In this document: positions 1-5,595 of the stretch, in pieces
Numbering within the stretch: the first letter of the stretch is position 1
How the letters are laid out: every line of letters starts with the position of its first letter
Assembly (NCBI GenBank): GCA_021106755.1
Contig: JAIOTM010000239.1
Span: 1-6,439, forward strand
DNA: 6,439 nt
Direction of reading: 5' to 3'
Source of the DNA: Candidatus Cloacimonadota bacterium
Lineage (GTDB): Bacteria; Cloacimonadota; Cloacimonadia; Cloacimonadales; JAIOQZ01
Notes under the pieces: generated by a model
What the model was told of the DNA's origin: nothing
Database searches by the model: none
Seen by the model: the letters and a program-made list of their open reading frames with translations, nothing else
Made by a program: the position numbers and the translations under genes

Positions 1-1658
1 ATGGCATTGCCGCGACGGCGGGAAAGGTTGAGGCGGTGATAGCGGGATACGGTTGTTGACAGTGGGCGAGTCGCTACATCTGATAAGAAACGTATCTCTT
101 CACGACTCAATCCTTTACTGGGTGGCTCTGGATTAGAATCATAAGATAGCAAAGACTTATTCTTTTTATCTTCTGATTCCTTGGGGGATGGTGGGTGGGT
201 ATTATTTTCTATATTGTTATTATTCTGTTTCTTTTCTTTATTATTATCTGCGGCTGAAATAGGTGAAATCACTGCCGAAGAAGCTTGTATAGAGCTATTC
301 AGGCTGGTATCAGTGTAATTACTGCCCCATTTGGCTTTAACTGCCTTATCTGTTACAGAGCCTTCTCTGACCGGACAAAGGCGGATTTTAACAAGGAATG
401 GCTCAGGATATTCATCAGCTAATCGAACGACAGCGGTGCCAACAGGTAAAGTATTCAAAGACTGCTTTTGCTCATCTGTGAGGTTCATTGCACCTGATAT
501 TTCCTGTACATCGGAGCGAAGCTTTTGGCTCAATGCGATTGTCGCATAAGAATTGGCAAAAGCTACCTTACTCAAAAGCGATGCGGATTGATCAACAAAG
601 ATATAGCCTAAACCATACTGCCTTACCATCCTGATTGAAGTCTCTAATACGGACTCCTTTGATTCCGATGACTTCTTCAATAACAGGTTATGGGCTTCTT
701 CAAGAATGATTACATTACTGATCTTGTCCTGCGGGCCCTGTGCGAGACGATACCGGTACAGGTATAATGTCAGGGACTCGGAGAACATAACTCTGTCTGA
801 TGAACTCGATAATCCGTCCATCTCAAGAACCGCGTTGCAATTGAGAAGTTCTGCAACATGACTATTGCCCTGGGTATTGAGAACCGCTCCAAACTCGCCG
901 TATGTCATTGCTAATAGGATTCTCTCTGCCGATGCCTGCCACATCGCAGCTCTGCCTTTGAGCTTGACGGTTTTTAGCCAGACGAGTAGTTCGTGAATCG
1001 TTGGCCAGTGTCTCTGTGTTTTATCAAATACACCAGCCTTGCGGTATAAATGGTCCAAACCTGCGACTAATAGGCTGATAACCCCCTCACCCCCCAGGTA
1101 GCTCCCGGCTATCACATCCACTATAAGCTTGATCCAGATATGAGGCTCACAGCCAGCTGGCGGTATCAAGGGATTGAACCGCAACGGCGAAACATTCCTG
1201 CCAACCGTATAAACATGAAGATCAGGATACAGCGTCATCAAATCCCGATACCCTCTTTTCCAATCCAGGGCAAGCACCTTGATGCCCCGTGACATAATAC
1301 CCTGCATAAGCATGAAGGTAAGATTAGTTTTTCCTGATCCGCTCCTGCCGGCCACAAGAATATGTTCCTTGAGACGCTGGCTCTTAAAGCAAAACGGGTA
1401 CAGCTTCTCGGTCGCATAGGAAATAGATCCAAGCTCAATATCGCCAGCTGTGGCAAACTTCTTTGGCGGTGGCGGAAAAGGAGAGCGGTCAAGCTCATAG
1501 CCTGTACCAAGATGTTTAGCTGCTAACAATTCCAGTGTCTGCTCTATATCGGCCTTGCCGCTTTGGTCGGATTCGGATAAATACGCTTTCCACAATCTGT
1601 CTATCTTTTTACCCATAACAGGCTTCAATTTCCGGCACAACTCCTGAACTCGCTGCAT
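1..1658 (-). CDS. HerA/VirB4-like DNA-translocating ATPase, C-terminus cut by window edge
   Basis: The first 552 residues are present; the frame is open to the left edge. A Walker A motif GRSGSGKT lies at residues 104-111, followed by LALDWKRGYRDL (about 129-140). Walker B is VIILEEAHNLL with EE at 320-321. A sensor-like DQS is at 356-358 and a candidate arginine finger R381 sits in QKLRSD. This order is that of the HerA/FtsK/VirB4 (DUF87-type) superfamily, whose hexamers pump DNA during segregation, conjugation, packaging or repair. After residue about 430 comes a low-complexity N/K/S/P linker, then a segment (FLSDVATRPLSTTVSRYHRL) that looks like the start of a winged helix, common at the end of archaeal plasmid ATPases. 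No signal peptide or membrane segment is seen. The ATG at 1658-1656 overlaps the upstream stop (TGATG). A GGTGAT Shine-Dalgarno (1672-1667) lies inside the upstream gene, so translation is probably coupled. The ATPase call is firm; its exact job is inferred. Confidence 0.9.
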   Translation of the reverse strand, partial: MQRVQELCRKLKPVMGKKIDRLWKAYLSESDQSGKADIEQTLELLAAKHLGTGYELDRSPFPPPPKKFATAGDIELGSISYATEKLYPFCFKSQRLKEHILVAGRSGSGKTNLTFMLMQGIMSRGIKVLALDWKRGYRDLMTLYPDLHVYTVGRNVSPLRFNPLIPPAGCEPHIWIKLIVDVIAGSYLGGEGVISLLVAGLDHLYRKAGVFDKTQRHWPTIHELLVWLKTVKLKGRAAMWQASAERILLAMTYGEFGAVLNTQGNSHVAELLNCNAVLEMDGLSSSSDRVMFSESLTLYLYRYRLAQGPQDKISNVIILEEAHNLLLKKSSESKESVLETSIRMVRQYGLGYIFVDQSASLLSKVAFANSYATIALSQKLRSDVQEISGAMNLTDEQKQSLNTLPVGTAVVRLADEYPEPFLVKIRLCPVREGSVTDKAVKAKWGSNYTDTSLNSSIQASSAVISPISAADNNKEKKQNNNNIENNTHPPSPKESEDKKNKSLLSYDSNPEPPSKGLSREEIRFLSDVATRPLSTTVSRYHRLNLSRRRGNA

Positions 1659-2272
1659 CAAAGTCTATCACCTTTTGAATCATCTTCAAGAATGGAAACC
1701 TTCCTGTAGGAAGAGAGGTAATTCTGTGACTGCTCAGGCAGCAGTAATTTTAGTTTTGAGACATCAGACCAGAGCCTACTGCGTTCATCCCGCTGCTGCT
1801 CATAAAACTCCCTCAGGCTCTTGCTGAGACTGTATGCTTCACGACTGTTCATGCTAACCCCGCCACGGTCAGCCTCAACAGCAAAAATCGAGTTCATTGC
1901 ATAACATTTGCCCAATTCTATCTGGTAGATGTTTTTTTCGTATATATCGTATCTGCCCCTGATCTGACTGATCACATCATCAAGGCCAAGCTTTGAAGTG
2001 TGTTTCTTATCGGTGATAATTGCAGTCTCAAGCTCGGATTTTGGAATGGTGAAATATCCCTTTTGTATAATATCTTCAACCGTTGGTTGCCTTGGCCAGC
2101 TTGTTTTAGGCACTATATCAGAAGTGAAGTCATAACCGCTGATTTTGGAAAAATCTTGAGATTCAGAGCCTGTGTGTGGGATCTCATATGAAAGAAATTT
2201 ACCTGACTGATAGAAATACGGCCTGTAGCCGGAATCGAAAACCGGCCCGTTTGAAATGTCTGGATTATTCAT
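1658..2272 (-). CDS. Unrecognised 204-aa protein, operon partner of the ATPase
   Basis: I do not recognise a named family. The N-terminal third (about residues 1-60) is rich in G, S, Y and P and looks disordered. Residues about 75-180 are charged and probably helical, including IRGRYDIYEKN, an ELGKCYAMNSIF stretch and REFYEQQRDERSRLWSDVSKLKLLLPE. The density of conserved-looking R/W/Y positions suggests a real, structured protein. A longer reading starting at 2320 is possible on paper. However, that ATG lies inside the TATA box (2319-2327), so it would not be on the transcript. The ATG at 2272 is preceded by GGTGG four bases upstream. The gene overlaps the ATPase start by one base, so the two are probably made in fixed ratio. 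By context it may be an adaptor or regulator of the translocase; this is inference. There is no signal peptide or membrane segment. Confidence 0.85.
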   Translation of the reverse strand: MNNPDISNGPVFDSGYRPYFYQSGKFLSYEIPHTGSESQDFSKISGYDFTSDIVPKTSWPRQPTVEDIIQKGYFTIPKSELETAIITDKKHTSKLGLDDVISQIRGRYDIYEKNIYQIELGKCYAMNSIFAVEADRGGVSMNSREAYSLSKSLREFYEQQRDERSRLWSDVSKLKLLLPEQSQNYLSSYRKVSILEDDSKGDRL

Positions 2273-2318
2273 TTTACCACCTGAAAAATTATTCCTTTTC
2301 GGTAGTAAATACATACGC

Positions 2319-2333
2319 ATATATAAATCTTTC
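2319..2333 (-). promoter_or_regulatory. Archaeal BRE/TATA promoter of the ATPase operon
   Basis: Read on the minus strand the sequence is GAAAGA followed by TTTATATAT, a good match to the archaeal BRE plus TATA box. Start of transcription is expected about 25 bases downstream, near 2297. That leaves a leader of roughly 25 bases before the ATG at 2272. It lacks the CTTACCTATA operator found at the two other minus-strand promoters. Confidence 0.75.
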
Positions 2334-2380
2334 TATTTGTGTAGTTACCCTTCAGTACTCAACGAACGATATGCCAAATT

Positions 2381-2397
2381 GGGAAAAATTTATAAAC
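2381..2397 (+). promoter_or_regulatory. Archaeal BRE/TATA promoter of the lone plus-strand gene
   Basis: GGGAAAAA followed by TTTATAAA (2389-2396) fits archaeal BRE/TATA. A start near 2419 would place transcription initiation just before the GGTGAT Shine-Dalgarno at 2421-2426. It is divergent from the ATPase operon promoter about 60 bp away. Confidence 0.6.
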
Positions 2398-2432
2398 TCA
2401 ACTCAGTATCCCATCACGCAGGTGATCCATTT

Positions 2433-2645
2433 ATGAACAAACTAAAAAGGCTGACATTGCAAGTAATAGGTCAAAACGCTACGATGAAAGCAGCGATCCT
2501 GTCCAGAAGATATTCACAAACAAAAGCTGGGGGAAAAGAGATTATTCAAGCCGTAATCAGTCTTGAGAGATGTCATATATTGGAAATGCTCACAGCAACG
2601 TTGTCAAAGTCAACCATATCGATCTCTACAAAATGTGCCTCGTAA
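2433..2645 (+). CDS. Small 70-aa protein of unknown function
   Basis: The only plus-strand gene in the left two thirds of the window. The frame is open further upstream (an ATG exists at 2256). The ATG at 2433 is chosen because GGTGAT, complementary to the archaeal 16S rRNA tail, sits six bases before it and the promoter TATA is at 2389-2396. The product is basic, with an N-terminal run (MNKLKRLTLQVIG), a central ILSRRYSQTKAGGKEIIQAVISLERCHILEML stretch that could form a helix pair, and a Ser/Thr-rich tail. I recognise no family. Promoter plus SD argue for expression, but the short length leaves real doubt. It converges on the 70-aa minus-strand gene ending at 2694 with only 48 bp between them, and no obvious terminator. 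Confidence 0.5.
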   Translation: MNKLKRLTLQVIGQNATMKAAILSRRYSQTKAGGKEIIQAVISLERCHILEMLTATLSKSTISISTKCAS

Positions 2646-2693
2646 TTCGATTTGACAGTTCTGTATTATAGAAATCCTTGACTTCAATCAGAT

Positions 2694-2906
2694 TTATTCG
2701 CCGATGGTGTTATTTTCACAACTTGCCCGAATTTCTCTTACAACCTTCTTGAGTTGTTTTCTCCTTGGCATCCACTCATCGACCATTTCAATCACTTTCG
2801 GCTTTACTTTTCTCGACCACAAGCCCGTCGGGTCTTTTTTATCCCCATCGATCCGTCTCTCTAAAAGAATCAGTTCCCTTTCCCCAAATAGTTTTGATTG
2901 TCGCAT
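2694..2906 (-). CDS. Small basic 70-aa protein, ERE..LE...D..DPTGLWSRKVKPKV type
   Basis: The protein is highly charged. ERELILLERRIDGDKKDPTG (residues 9-28) is followed by LWSRKVKPKVIEMVDEWMPRRKQLKKVVREI (about 29-59). The layout 'ERE..L.....DPT....R.VKPK' resembles a class of short proteins that I associate with archaeal genomes and plasmids; function unknown, possibly nucleic-acid binding by charge. A longer frame runs up to 2990. The TATA box at 2952-2959 lies inside that extension, so transcription should begin near 2929 and the ATG at 2906 is the first usable one. The leader is short, about 23 bases, with only a distant GAGAGG. Its promoter is a near copy of the one driving the 78-aa gene, so the two are likely co-regulated. 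Confidence 0.75.
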   Translation of the reverse strand: MRQSKLFGERELILLERRIDGDKKDPTGLWSRKVKPKVIEMVDEWMPRRKQLKKVVREIRASCENNTIGE

Positions 2907-2930
2907 TTTCGTCGAAAGATTTATGCCTCT

Positions 2931-2966
2931 CTTACCTATAAGCAAGGCACATATATAAATGTTTCG
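2931..2966 (-). promoter_or_regulatory. BRE/TATA promoter with operator, copy 2
   Basis: On the minus strand, CGAAACA (2966-2960) then TTTATATA (2959-2952) make an archaeal BRE and TATA box. Downstream of TATA, plus-strand 2931-2946 reads CTTACCTATAAGCAAG, 14 of 16 identical to the perfect palindrome at 5036-5051. The site lies between TATA and the expected start near 2929, a position where a bound protein would block polymerase. A separate TTCAC-N3-GTGAA inverted repeat lies upstream at 2974-2986. Confidence 0.75.
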
Positions 2967-3029
2967 TTCATCTTTCACATCGTGAACCACCTTTGTTGTT
3001 GATGGGTTACATAAATTGGCTGAACCGCC

Positions 3030-3446
3030 TCAGAGCCAGTCAGGTACTTCTCTGCCCAACGCTCTTAAAACGCTACGACAAGTAAATTTGTATTTTTTAC
3101 CATTACCAGACTGTGCTATGATACGATACTTACTGCTCTTTGGATTGAAACCACAGATAGTATATGACTGTCCCTGAACGGTAACTTTCTTGCCAAGGTC
3201 ATCGGTTTCAAAACCAAAGAATTTCGCATTGCTTCTAAATGAGTCCATTTCTTCAGTTATCGGCTTGCCTTCGGGGTCTAACACAGCAACTTTTAGTTGG
3301 AATCTACAGTTGCCGGTGCGGAAAGTGCAATTACCTAAATCAATCATTACACCCAACTCCTCTGCTAACGGGCTGACCGCAGTTTTTACGCGTTCTCTAA
3401 TGTACTTAACCGTCGGCTTATCTAATTTTGTGATTTTAGTTTCCAT
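3030..3446 (-). CDS. 138-aa phage/plasmid-type hypothetical protein
   Basis: The N-terminal half (residues 11-55) reads as a helix then strands: TVKYIRERVKTAVSPLAEELGVMIDLGNCTFRTGNCRFQLKVAVLD. Then come SFRSNAKFFGFETDDLGKKVTVQGQSYTICGFNPKSSKYRIIAQ (70-112) and KYKFTCRSVLRAL (118-130). The pattern 'A..lGv.i..G...f....f..k......F...a..fGl...DLGk....G..Y.I.G....s.KY.i' is one I associate with proteins common in phages and plasmids; no biochemical role is known to me. The frame extends to an ATG at 3479. The ATG at 3446 is preferred because GGGGGTTGAT lies four bases before it. It follows the 96-aa gene after a 119-bp gap holding a hairpin (3461-3479). A weak TATA-like TATAAGTA sits at 3523-3530 on the minus strand, so it may be partly uncoupled from the upstream operon. 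Confidence 0.8.
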   Translation of the reverse strand: METKITKLDKPTVKYIRERVKTAVSPLAEELGVMIDLGNCTFRTGNCRFQLKVAVLDPEGKPITEEMDSFRSNAKFFGFETDDLGKKVTVQGQSYTICGFNPKSSKYRIIAQSGNGKKYKFTCRSVLRALGREVPDWL

Positions 3447-3460
3447 TTTTATCAACCCCC

Positions 3461-3479
3461 GTGCCTCTGAATCAGGCAC
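3461..3479 (-). other. Hairpin next to the ribosome binding site of the 138-aa gene
   Basis: GTGCCT, a 7-base loop and AGGCAC form a 6-bp inverted repeat. It directly abuts the GGGGGTTGAT Shine-Dalgarno (3460-3451) of the downstream gene. In mRNA it would place a stem immediately 5' of the ribosome site, which could affect initiation or protect a processed 5' end. It is symmetrical, so it could equally be a protein site. Confidence 0.45.
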
Positions 3480-3565
3480 TGCTTTGTTTTTGTGCTTGTG
3501 AAATTATCTTGAAAATGTACGGCTACTTATACCCTGACCTTCAAAGCCGCCACAATCGAAACGCT

Positions 3566-3856
3566 CTACTTACCGCATAACGGCTCAATCCTATTAAAAC
3601 ACTGCATACATCGAAGTGTCTCGTTCTCAAAGGCCATTGAGACAATAGCACTCATCCCACAACTGGTACACGAAACAACACCAGTTTGTATGCACATTTG
3701 CTGCCCCTTCTCGCTACCAAACCTAACAGAATTACTAAAGTCCTTAACGTCTCTGAATTCTCTCAACCTCAAGTCGGCGAAATACATTGTTCCCCCACAT
3801 CCTACTATGGGTAAGACCCTTGGGCCTGTAACGACTTTTTGTTTGTTTTTTTCCAT
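3566..3856 (-). CDS. 96-aa small protein with a possible zinc ribbon
   Basis: Two CxxC pairs, C63-x2-C66 and C83-x2-C86, are spaced like a zinc ribbon; further cysteines occur at 20, 55 and 94. Before them, GGTMYFADLRLREFRDVKDFSNSVRF (residues 21-46) matches a short motif (Y..D.RL.E.R.V......V.F) that I associate with small phage/plasmid proteins, role unknown. A GGTGA Shine-Dalgarno at 3865-3861 precedes the ATG at 3856. The gene lies 40 bp downstream of the DUF2958-type gene in the same direction. The gap contains a 7-bp hairpin, so it is probably the third gene of the operon. Zinc binding is inferred from Cys spacing only; the protein could be a nucleic-acid-binding accessory factor. Confidence 0.8.
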   Translation of the reverse strand: MEKNKQKVVTGPRVLPIVGCGGTMYFADLRLREFRDVKDFSNSVRFGSEKGQQMCIQTGVVSCTSCGMSAIVSMAFENETLRCMQCFNRIEPLCGK

Positions 3857-3872
3857 TTTTTCACCTTCGGCG

Positions 3873-3892
3873 GAACCGCTCTATGGCGGTTC
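3873..3892 (-). other. Intergenic hairpin between the 287-aa and 96-aa genes
   Basis: GAACCGC, six loop bases and GCGGTTC form a perfect 7-bp stem that nearly fills the 40-bp gap. No U-run follows on the minus strand and the next gene's ribosome site comes immediately after. It is more likely an RNA processing or stability element than a terminator. Confidence 0.45.
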
Positions 3893-3896
3893 TTGC

Positions 3897-4760
3897 CTAT
3901 TTGAACATTTCCGGTGCTATCTCCTCCAAGGTCTTCGGTTGCCAGTGCAAATCTCTTTCAATCGGAAGCCCCATAGGGCCTCTGACCTCTTCAAGTTCTT
4001 TAAGGCTAACGTAACCCAGTTCATTAAACTGACCTTCCACAAGACCGAAGAAATGGAAATCAACTTCGTTTCCATTCTTATCCTTAATTGGGCCGCCTTC
4101 CGTAATCCACCATGTGAAGCCGGAATCGGGAGTGAACAGCTTTAGATAAGCAATTGCCTTACCGCCTTTGCCGTCCTGGGCATAAAGTGGCGGCAGTTTC
4201 TTGCGGATTTCCTGCGTAAGCAACTTCATCCCGCGTATTTTGTTATTGGTCTTAATAACTGTTTTGCTGTCGATACAAATCGCATTTTCTTCCGGTATCT
4301 TCATTGCGTGTGCAATCTTTCCCAGAAACTCGGTCATATTTTGGTTCTGCTGCTTTCTGGAGATAGGTTCAGAATCATGCACCGATATTGGCATAGTGAG
4401 TAATTCGACCTGGTTTTGCTCAAGTTCAATTACAACTCGACCGTTTTCGTTCGAGTACCATTCCAGATAGCACTGGCCAGATACATAATCCTCCGGTGGT
4501 AAGCCGGCTGTCATATCACCAACCTTGCCAATCTGCCACCGGCAGAAGTCCTCCATATATTTTTCTGCTTCTTCGTTGTTATTAACTGCACCACACCTGA
4601 AACGAATCTTTGCCCCGCGTATATCTCTGTGAAAGTTGCCTTCTAAATCAAAGATTACCTTTTCTTTCATTCCGGCAAACCTCATCCAACCCGTAACCTT
4701 ATTCAGGGTGCTATTGTCAAGCACTCCGTCAATTAAAAATCTTGTTGGTCTCCAAGCCAT
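3897..4760 (-). CDS. Two-domain protein: plasmid/phage N-terminal domain plus DUF2958
   Basis: Residues about 5-121 form one unit (RFLIDGVLDN, VTGWMRFAG, VIFDLEGNFHRDIRG, VGDMTAGLPPEDYV, YLEWYSNENGRVVIELE). This pattern is familiar from plasmid and phage hypothetical proteins, mostly bacterial. Residues about 178-283 match DUF2958: LLTQEIRKKLPPLYAQD, AYLKLFTPDSGFTWWITEG, DFHFFGLVEGQFNELGYVSLKELEEVRGP, GLPIERDLHW. DUF2958 has no established biochemical role and is typical of mobile elements. A variable linker (122-177) joins the two, so this looks like a fusion of domains I know mainly as separate proteins. The ATG at 4760 has an ideal Shine-Dalgarno, GGAGGTGATT, formed by the last codons of the preceding gene, whose stop ends two bases before this start. 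Tight coupling is therefore expected. No enzyme motif is visible. Confidence 0.88.
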   Translation of the reverse strand: MAWRPTRFLIDGVLDNSTLNKVTGWMRFAGMKEKVIFDLEGNFHRDIRGAKIRFRCGAVNNNEEAEKYMEDFCRWQIGKVGDMTAGLPPEDYVSGQCYLEWYSNENGRVVIELEQNQVELLTMPISVHDSEPISRKQQNQNMTEFLGKIAHAMKIPEENAICIDSKTVIKTNNKIRGMKLLTQEIRKKLPPLYAQDGKGGKAIAYLKLFTPDSGFTWWITEGGPIKDKNGNEVDFHFFGLVEGQFNELGYVSLKELEEVRGPMGLPIERDLHWQPKTLEEIAPEMFK

Positions 4761-4762
4761 TT

Positions 4763-4999
4763 TTAATCACCTCCCTGAAGAGCTTTATAATGTTTTAGTT
4801 TGTCCATAGCCAACTCAGTGTCAACCATTGCCGCCAGTTCTTCTTTAATAATATACTGCTCTGCCTGTGTTAAACATTCATTCAGCCCAAACCAAACTAA
4901 AAGGTCATCTGGGGACAGTACTTGACCAAACTGGTCTGTGGGCAGACTTCCTTGTTCACGAATAGAATCAACGATGTTTCTTTTTTTGTATATATTCAT
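4763..4999 (-). CDS. 78-aa small protein, first gene of the middle operon
   Basis: An acidic helical protein: MNIYKKRNIVDSIREQGSLPTDQFGQVLSPDDLLVWFGLNECLTQAEQYIIKEELAAMVDTELAMDKLKH. The segment SPDDLLVWFGLNECLT (29-44) followed by EQYIIKEELAAMV suggests a compact helical fold. I recognise no family. The start is secure: GGAGG at 5011-5007, then seven bases to the ATG at 4999. The last codons (GGA GGT GAT TAA) double as the Shine-Dalgarno of the DUF2958-type gene. It sits 60 bp downstream of a strong BRE/TATA promoter with a perfect palindromic operator. A first-position small gene under a palindromic operator could be the repressor itself, but no clear helix-turn-helix is visible, so that is speculation. 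Confidence 0.82.
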   Translation of the reverse strand: MNIYKKRNIVDSIREQGSLPTDQFGQVLSPDDLLVWFGLNECLTQAEQYIIKEELAAMVDTELAMDKLKHYKALQGGD

Positions 5000-5035
5000 T
5001 TTAGTTCCTCCGATTGAACCTTTCTCAGTGGGGTT

Positions 5036-5094
5036 CTTACCTATAGGTAAGACGTACTTATATATAAATGTTTCGTTTTTCGTACCTTCTGGTA
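5036..5094 (-). promoter_or_regulatory. BRE/TATA promoter flanked by two TACC-N4-GGTA operators, copy 1
   Basis: Minus-strand CGAAACA (5075-5069) and TTTATATA (5068-5061) are a textbook BRE and TATA. Operator 1 (5036-5051), CTTACCTATAGGTAAG, is a perfect 16-bp palindrome between TATA and the expected start near 5037. Operator 2 (5083-5094), TACCTTCTGGTA, lies upstream of BRE; its minus strand matches 12 of 16 bases of operator 1. The two centres are 45 bp apart with TATA/BRE midway. Bases 5060-5077 are identical to 2951-2968. A repressor at operator 1 would block polymerase; two occupied sites could enclose the TBP/TFB platform. Confidence 0.8.
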
Positions 5095-5128
5095 AGTATA
5101 TTTTGGAGTATATAGATTGATGCCGCCG

Positions 5129-5148
5129 CCCCTCCCAGCAGGGGTTTT
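5129..5148 (+). other. GC-rich hairpin followed by four T
   Basis: CCCCT, six bases and AGGGG form a 5-bp stem followed by TTTT on the plus strand. No plus-strand gene precedes it, so it is unlikely to be a working terminator. It marks the left boundary of the gene-free region. Confidence 0.3.
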
Positions 5149-5228
5149 AGGGGATGTCAGTACCCTAATAATAACTCCTTGTTACCACAGCCATGTAGTA
5201 CACCTATGTATTTACTGTTCAGTCGTAG

Positions 5229-5345
5229 CTGGTAGTATTAACTGGTAGAATTAACTGATTAGTAATAACAGGGACATCATGACCAATAAGTAATAACAAA
5301 TATCTGTAACTGAGTAGTAGTCGCTCTGTGTTTTCACTGATTAGT
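5229..5345. repeat. Degenerate 13-bp tandem repeats and relatives
   Basis: Three adjacent 13-bp units start at 5229, 5242 and 5255: CTGGTAGTATTAA, CTGGTAGAATTAA and CTGATTAGTAATA. Related pieces follow: AGTAATAACA at 5261-5270 recurs at 5289-5298, and CTGATTAGT at 5255-5263 recurs at 5337-5345. The stretch 5100-5446 otherwise shows no supported gene; a 78-codon minus-strand open frame here is built from these repeats. They may be protein-binding repeats of the origin, centromere-like (par) repeats or decayed iterons. Confidence 0.5.
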
Positions 5346-5446
5346 GGTAATGGGGAGGTATGACTTCTCGGTAGTACAAACAAATATAATCCCTTAACAG
5401 TGGCAGTGGACGTGTGCAACCAAGCAATAGTAACAAAACAACACCA

Positions 5447-5518
5447 ACCAGACACTACGGTAAATCTTTAGGCCTTGGCCGGTCCCCGAAGGGGAAAAGA
5501 TTTACCGTAGTGTCTGGT
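5447..5518. repeat. 72-bp inverted repeat with two inner hairpins (T/Y-shaped)
   Basis: Bases 5447-5469 and 5496-5518 are perfect 23-bp inverted copies (arm begins ACCAGACACTACGG). The 26-base centre contains two further inverted repeats: GGCCTTGGCC (5471-5480) and TCCCCGAAGGGGA (5483-5495, 5-bp stem with GAA loop). Extruded DNA or RNA would form a long stem topped by two small arms. It lies 80 bp left of the iteron array. Candidate roles are a replication start or single-strand origin, a recombination/resolution site, or a structured RNA. Confidence 0.85.
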
Positions 5519-5570
5519 CCCAGCGCCGAGTTAAACAATCCAAATATCATAGTGTCTTAGGTGCTAAAAA

Positions 5571-5582
5571 TAGTAATTACTA
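5571..5582. repeat. 12-bp perfect palindrome
   Basis: TAGTAATTACTA is perfectly symmetrical and lies in an AT-rich stretch between the long inverted repeat and the first iteron. It may be a protein-binding site or part of the unwinding region. Confidence 0.4.
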
Positions 5583-5595
5583 ATAATAGTTGATT

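Noticed and set aside
331..549. 72-codon plus-strand open frame
   Set aside because: It lies antisense inside the ATPase gene, whose frame is supported by motifs on both sides.
2651..2662. Sequence resembling a stray iteron (TTTGACAGTTCT)
   Set aside because: It shares only GACAGTTC with the iterons and is alone; chance similarity is sufficient.
2907..2990. N-terminal extension of the 70-aa minus-strand protein to an ATG at 2990
   Set aside because: The BRE/TATA at 2952-2966 lies within it, so transcription should start downstream of that ATG.
5129..5150. Telomere-like or G-quadruplex reading of the AGGGGTTTTAGGGG stretch
   Set aside because: Only two G-runs are present on the strand, so no quadruplex repeat exists; a plain hairpin explains it.
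5219..5455. 78-codon minus-strand open frame in the non-coding region
   Set aside because: It is built from the degenerate repeats and enters the long inverted repeat; no promoter or Shine-Dalgarno was seen and the product is low in sense.
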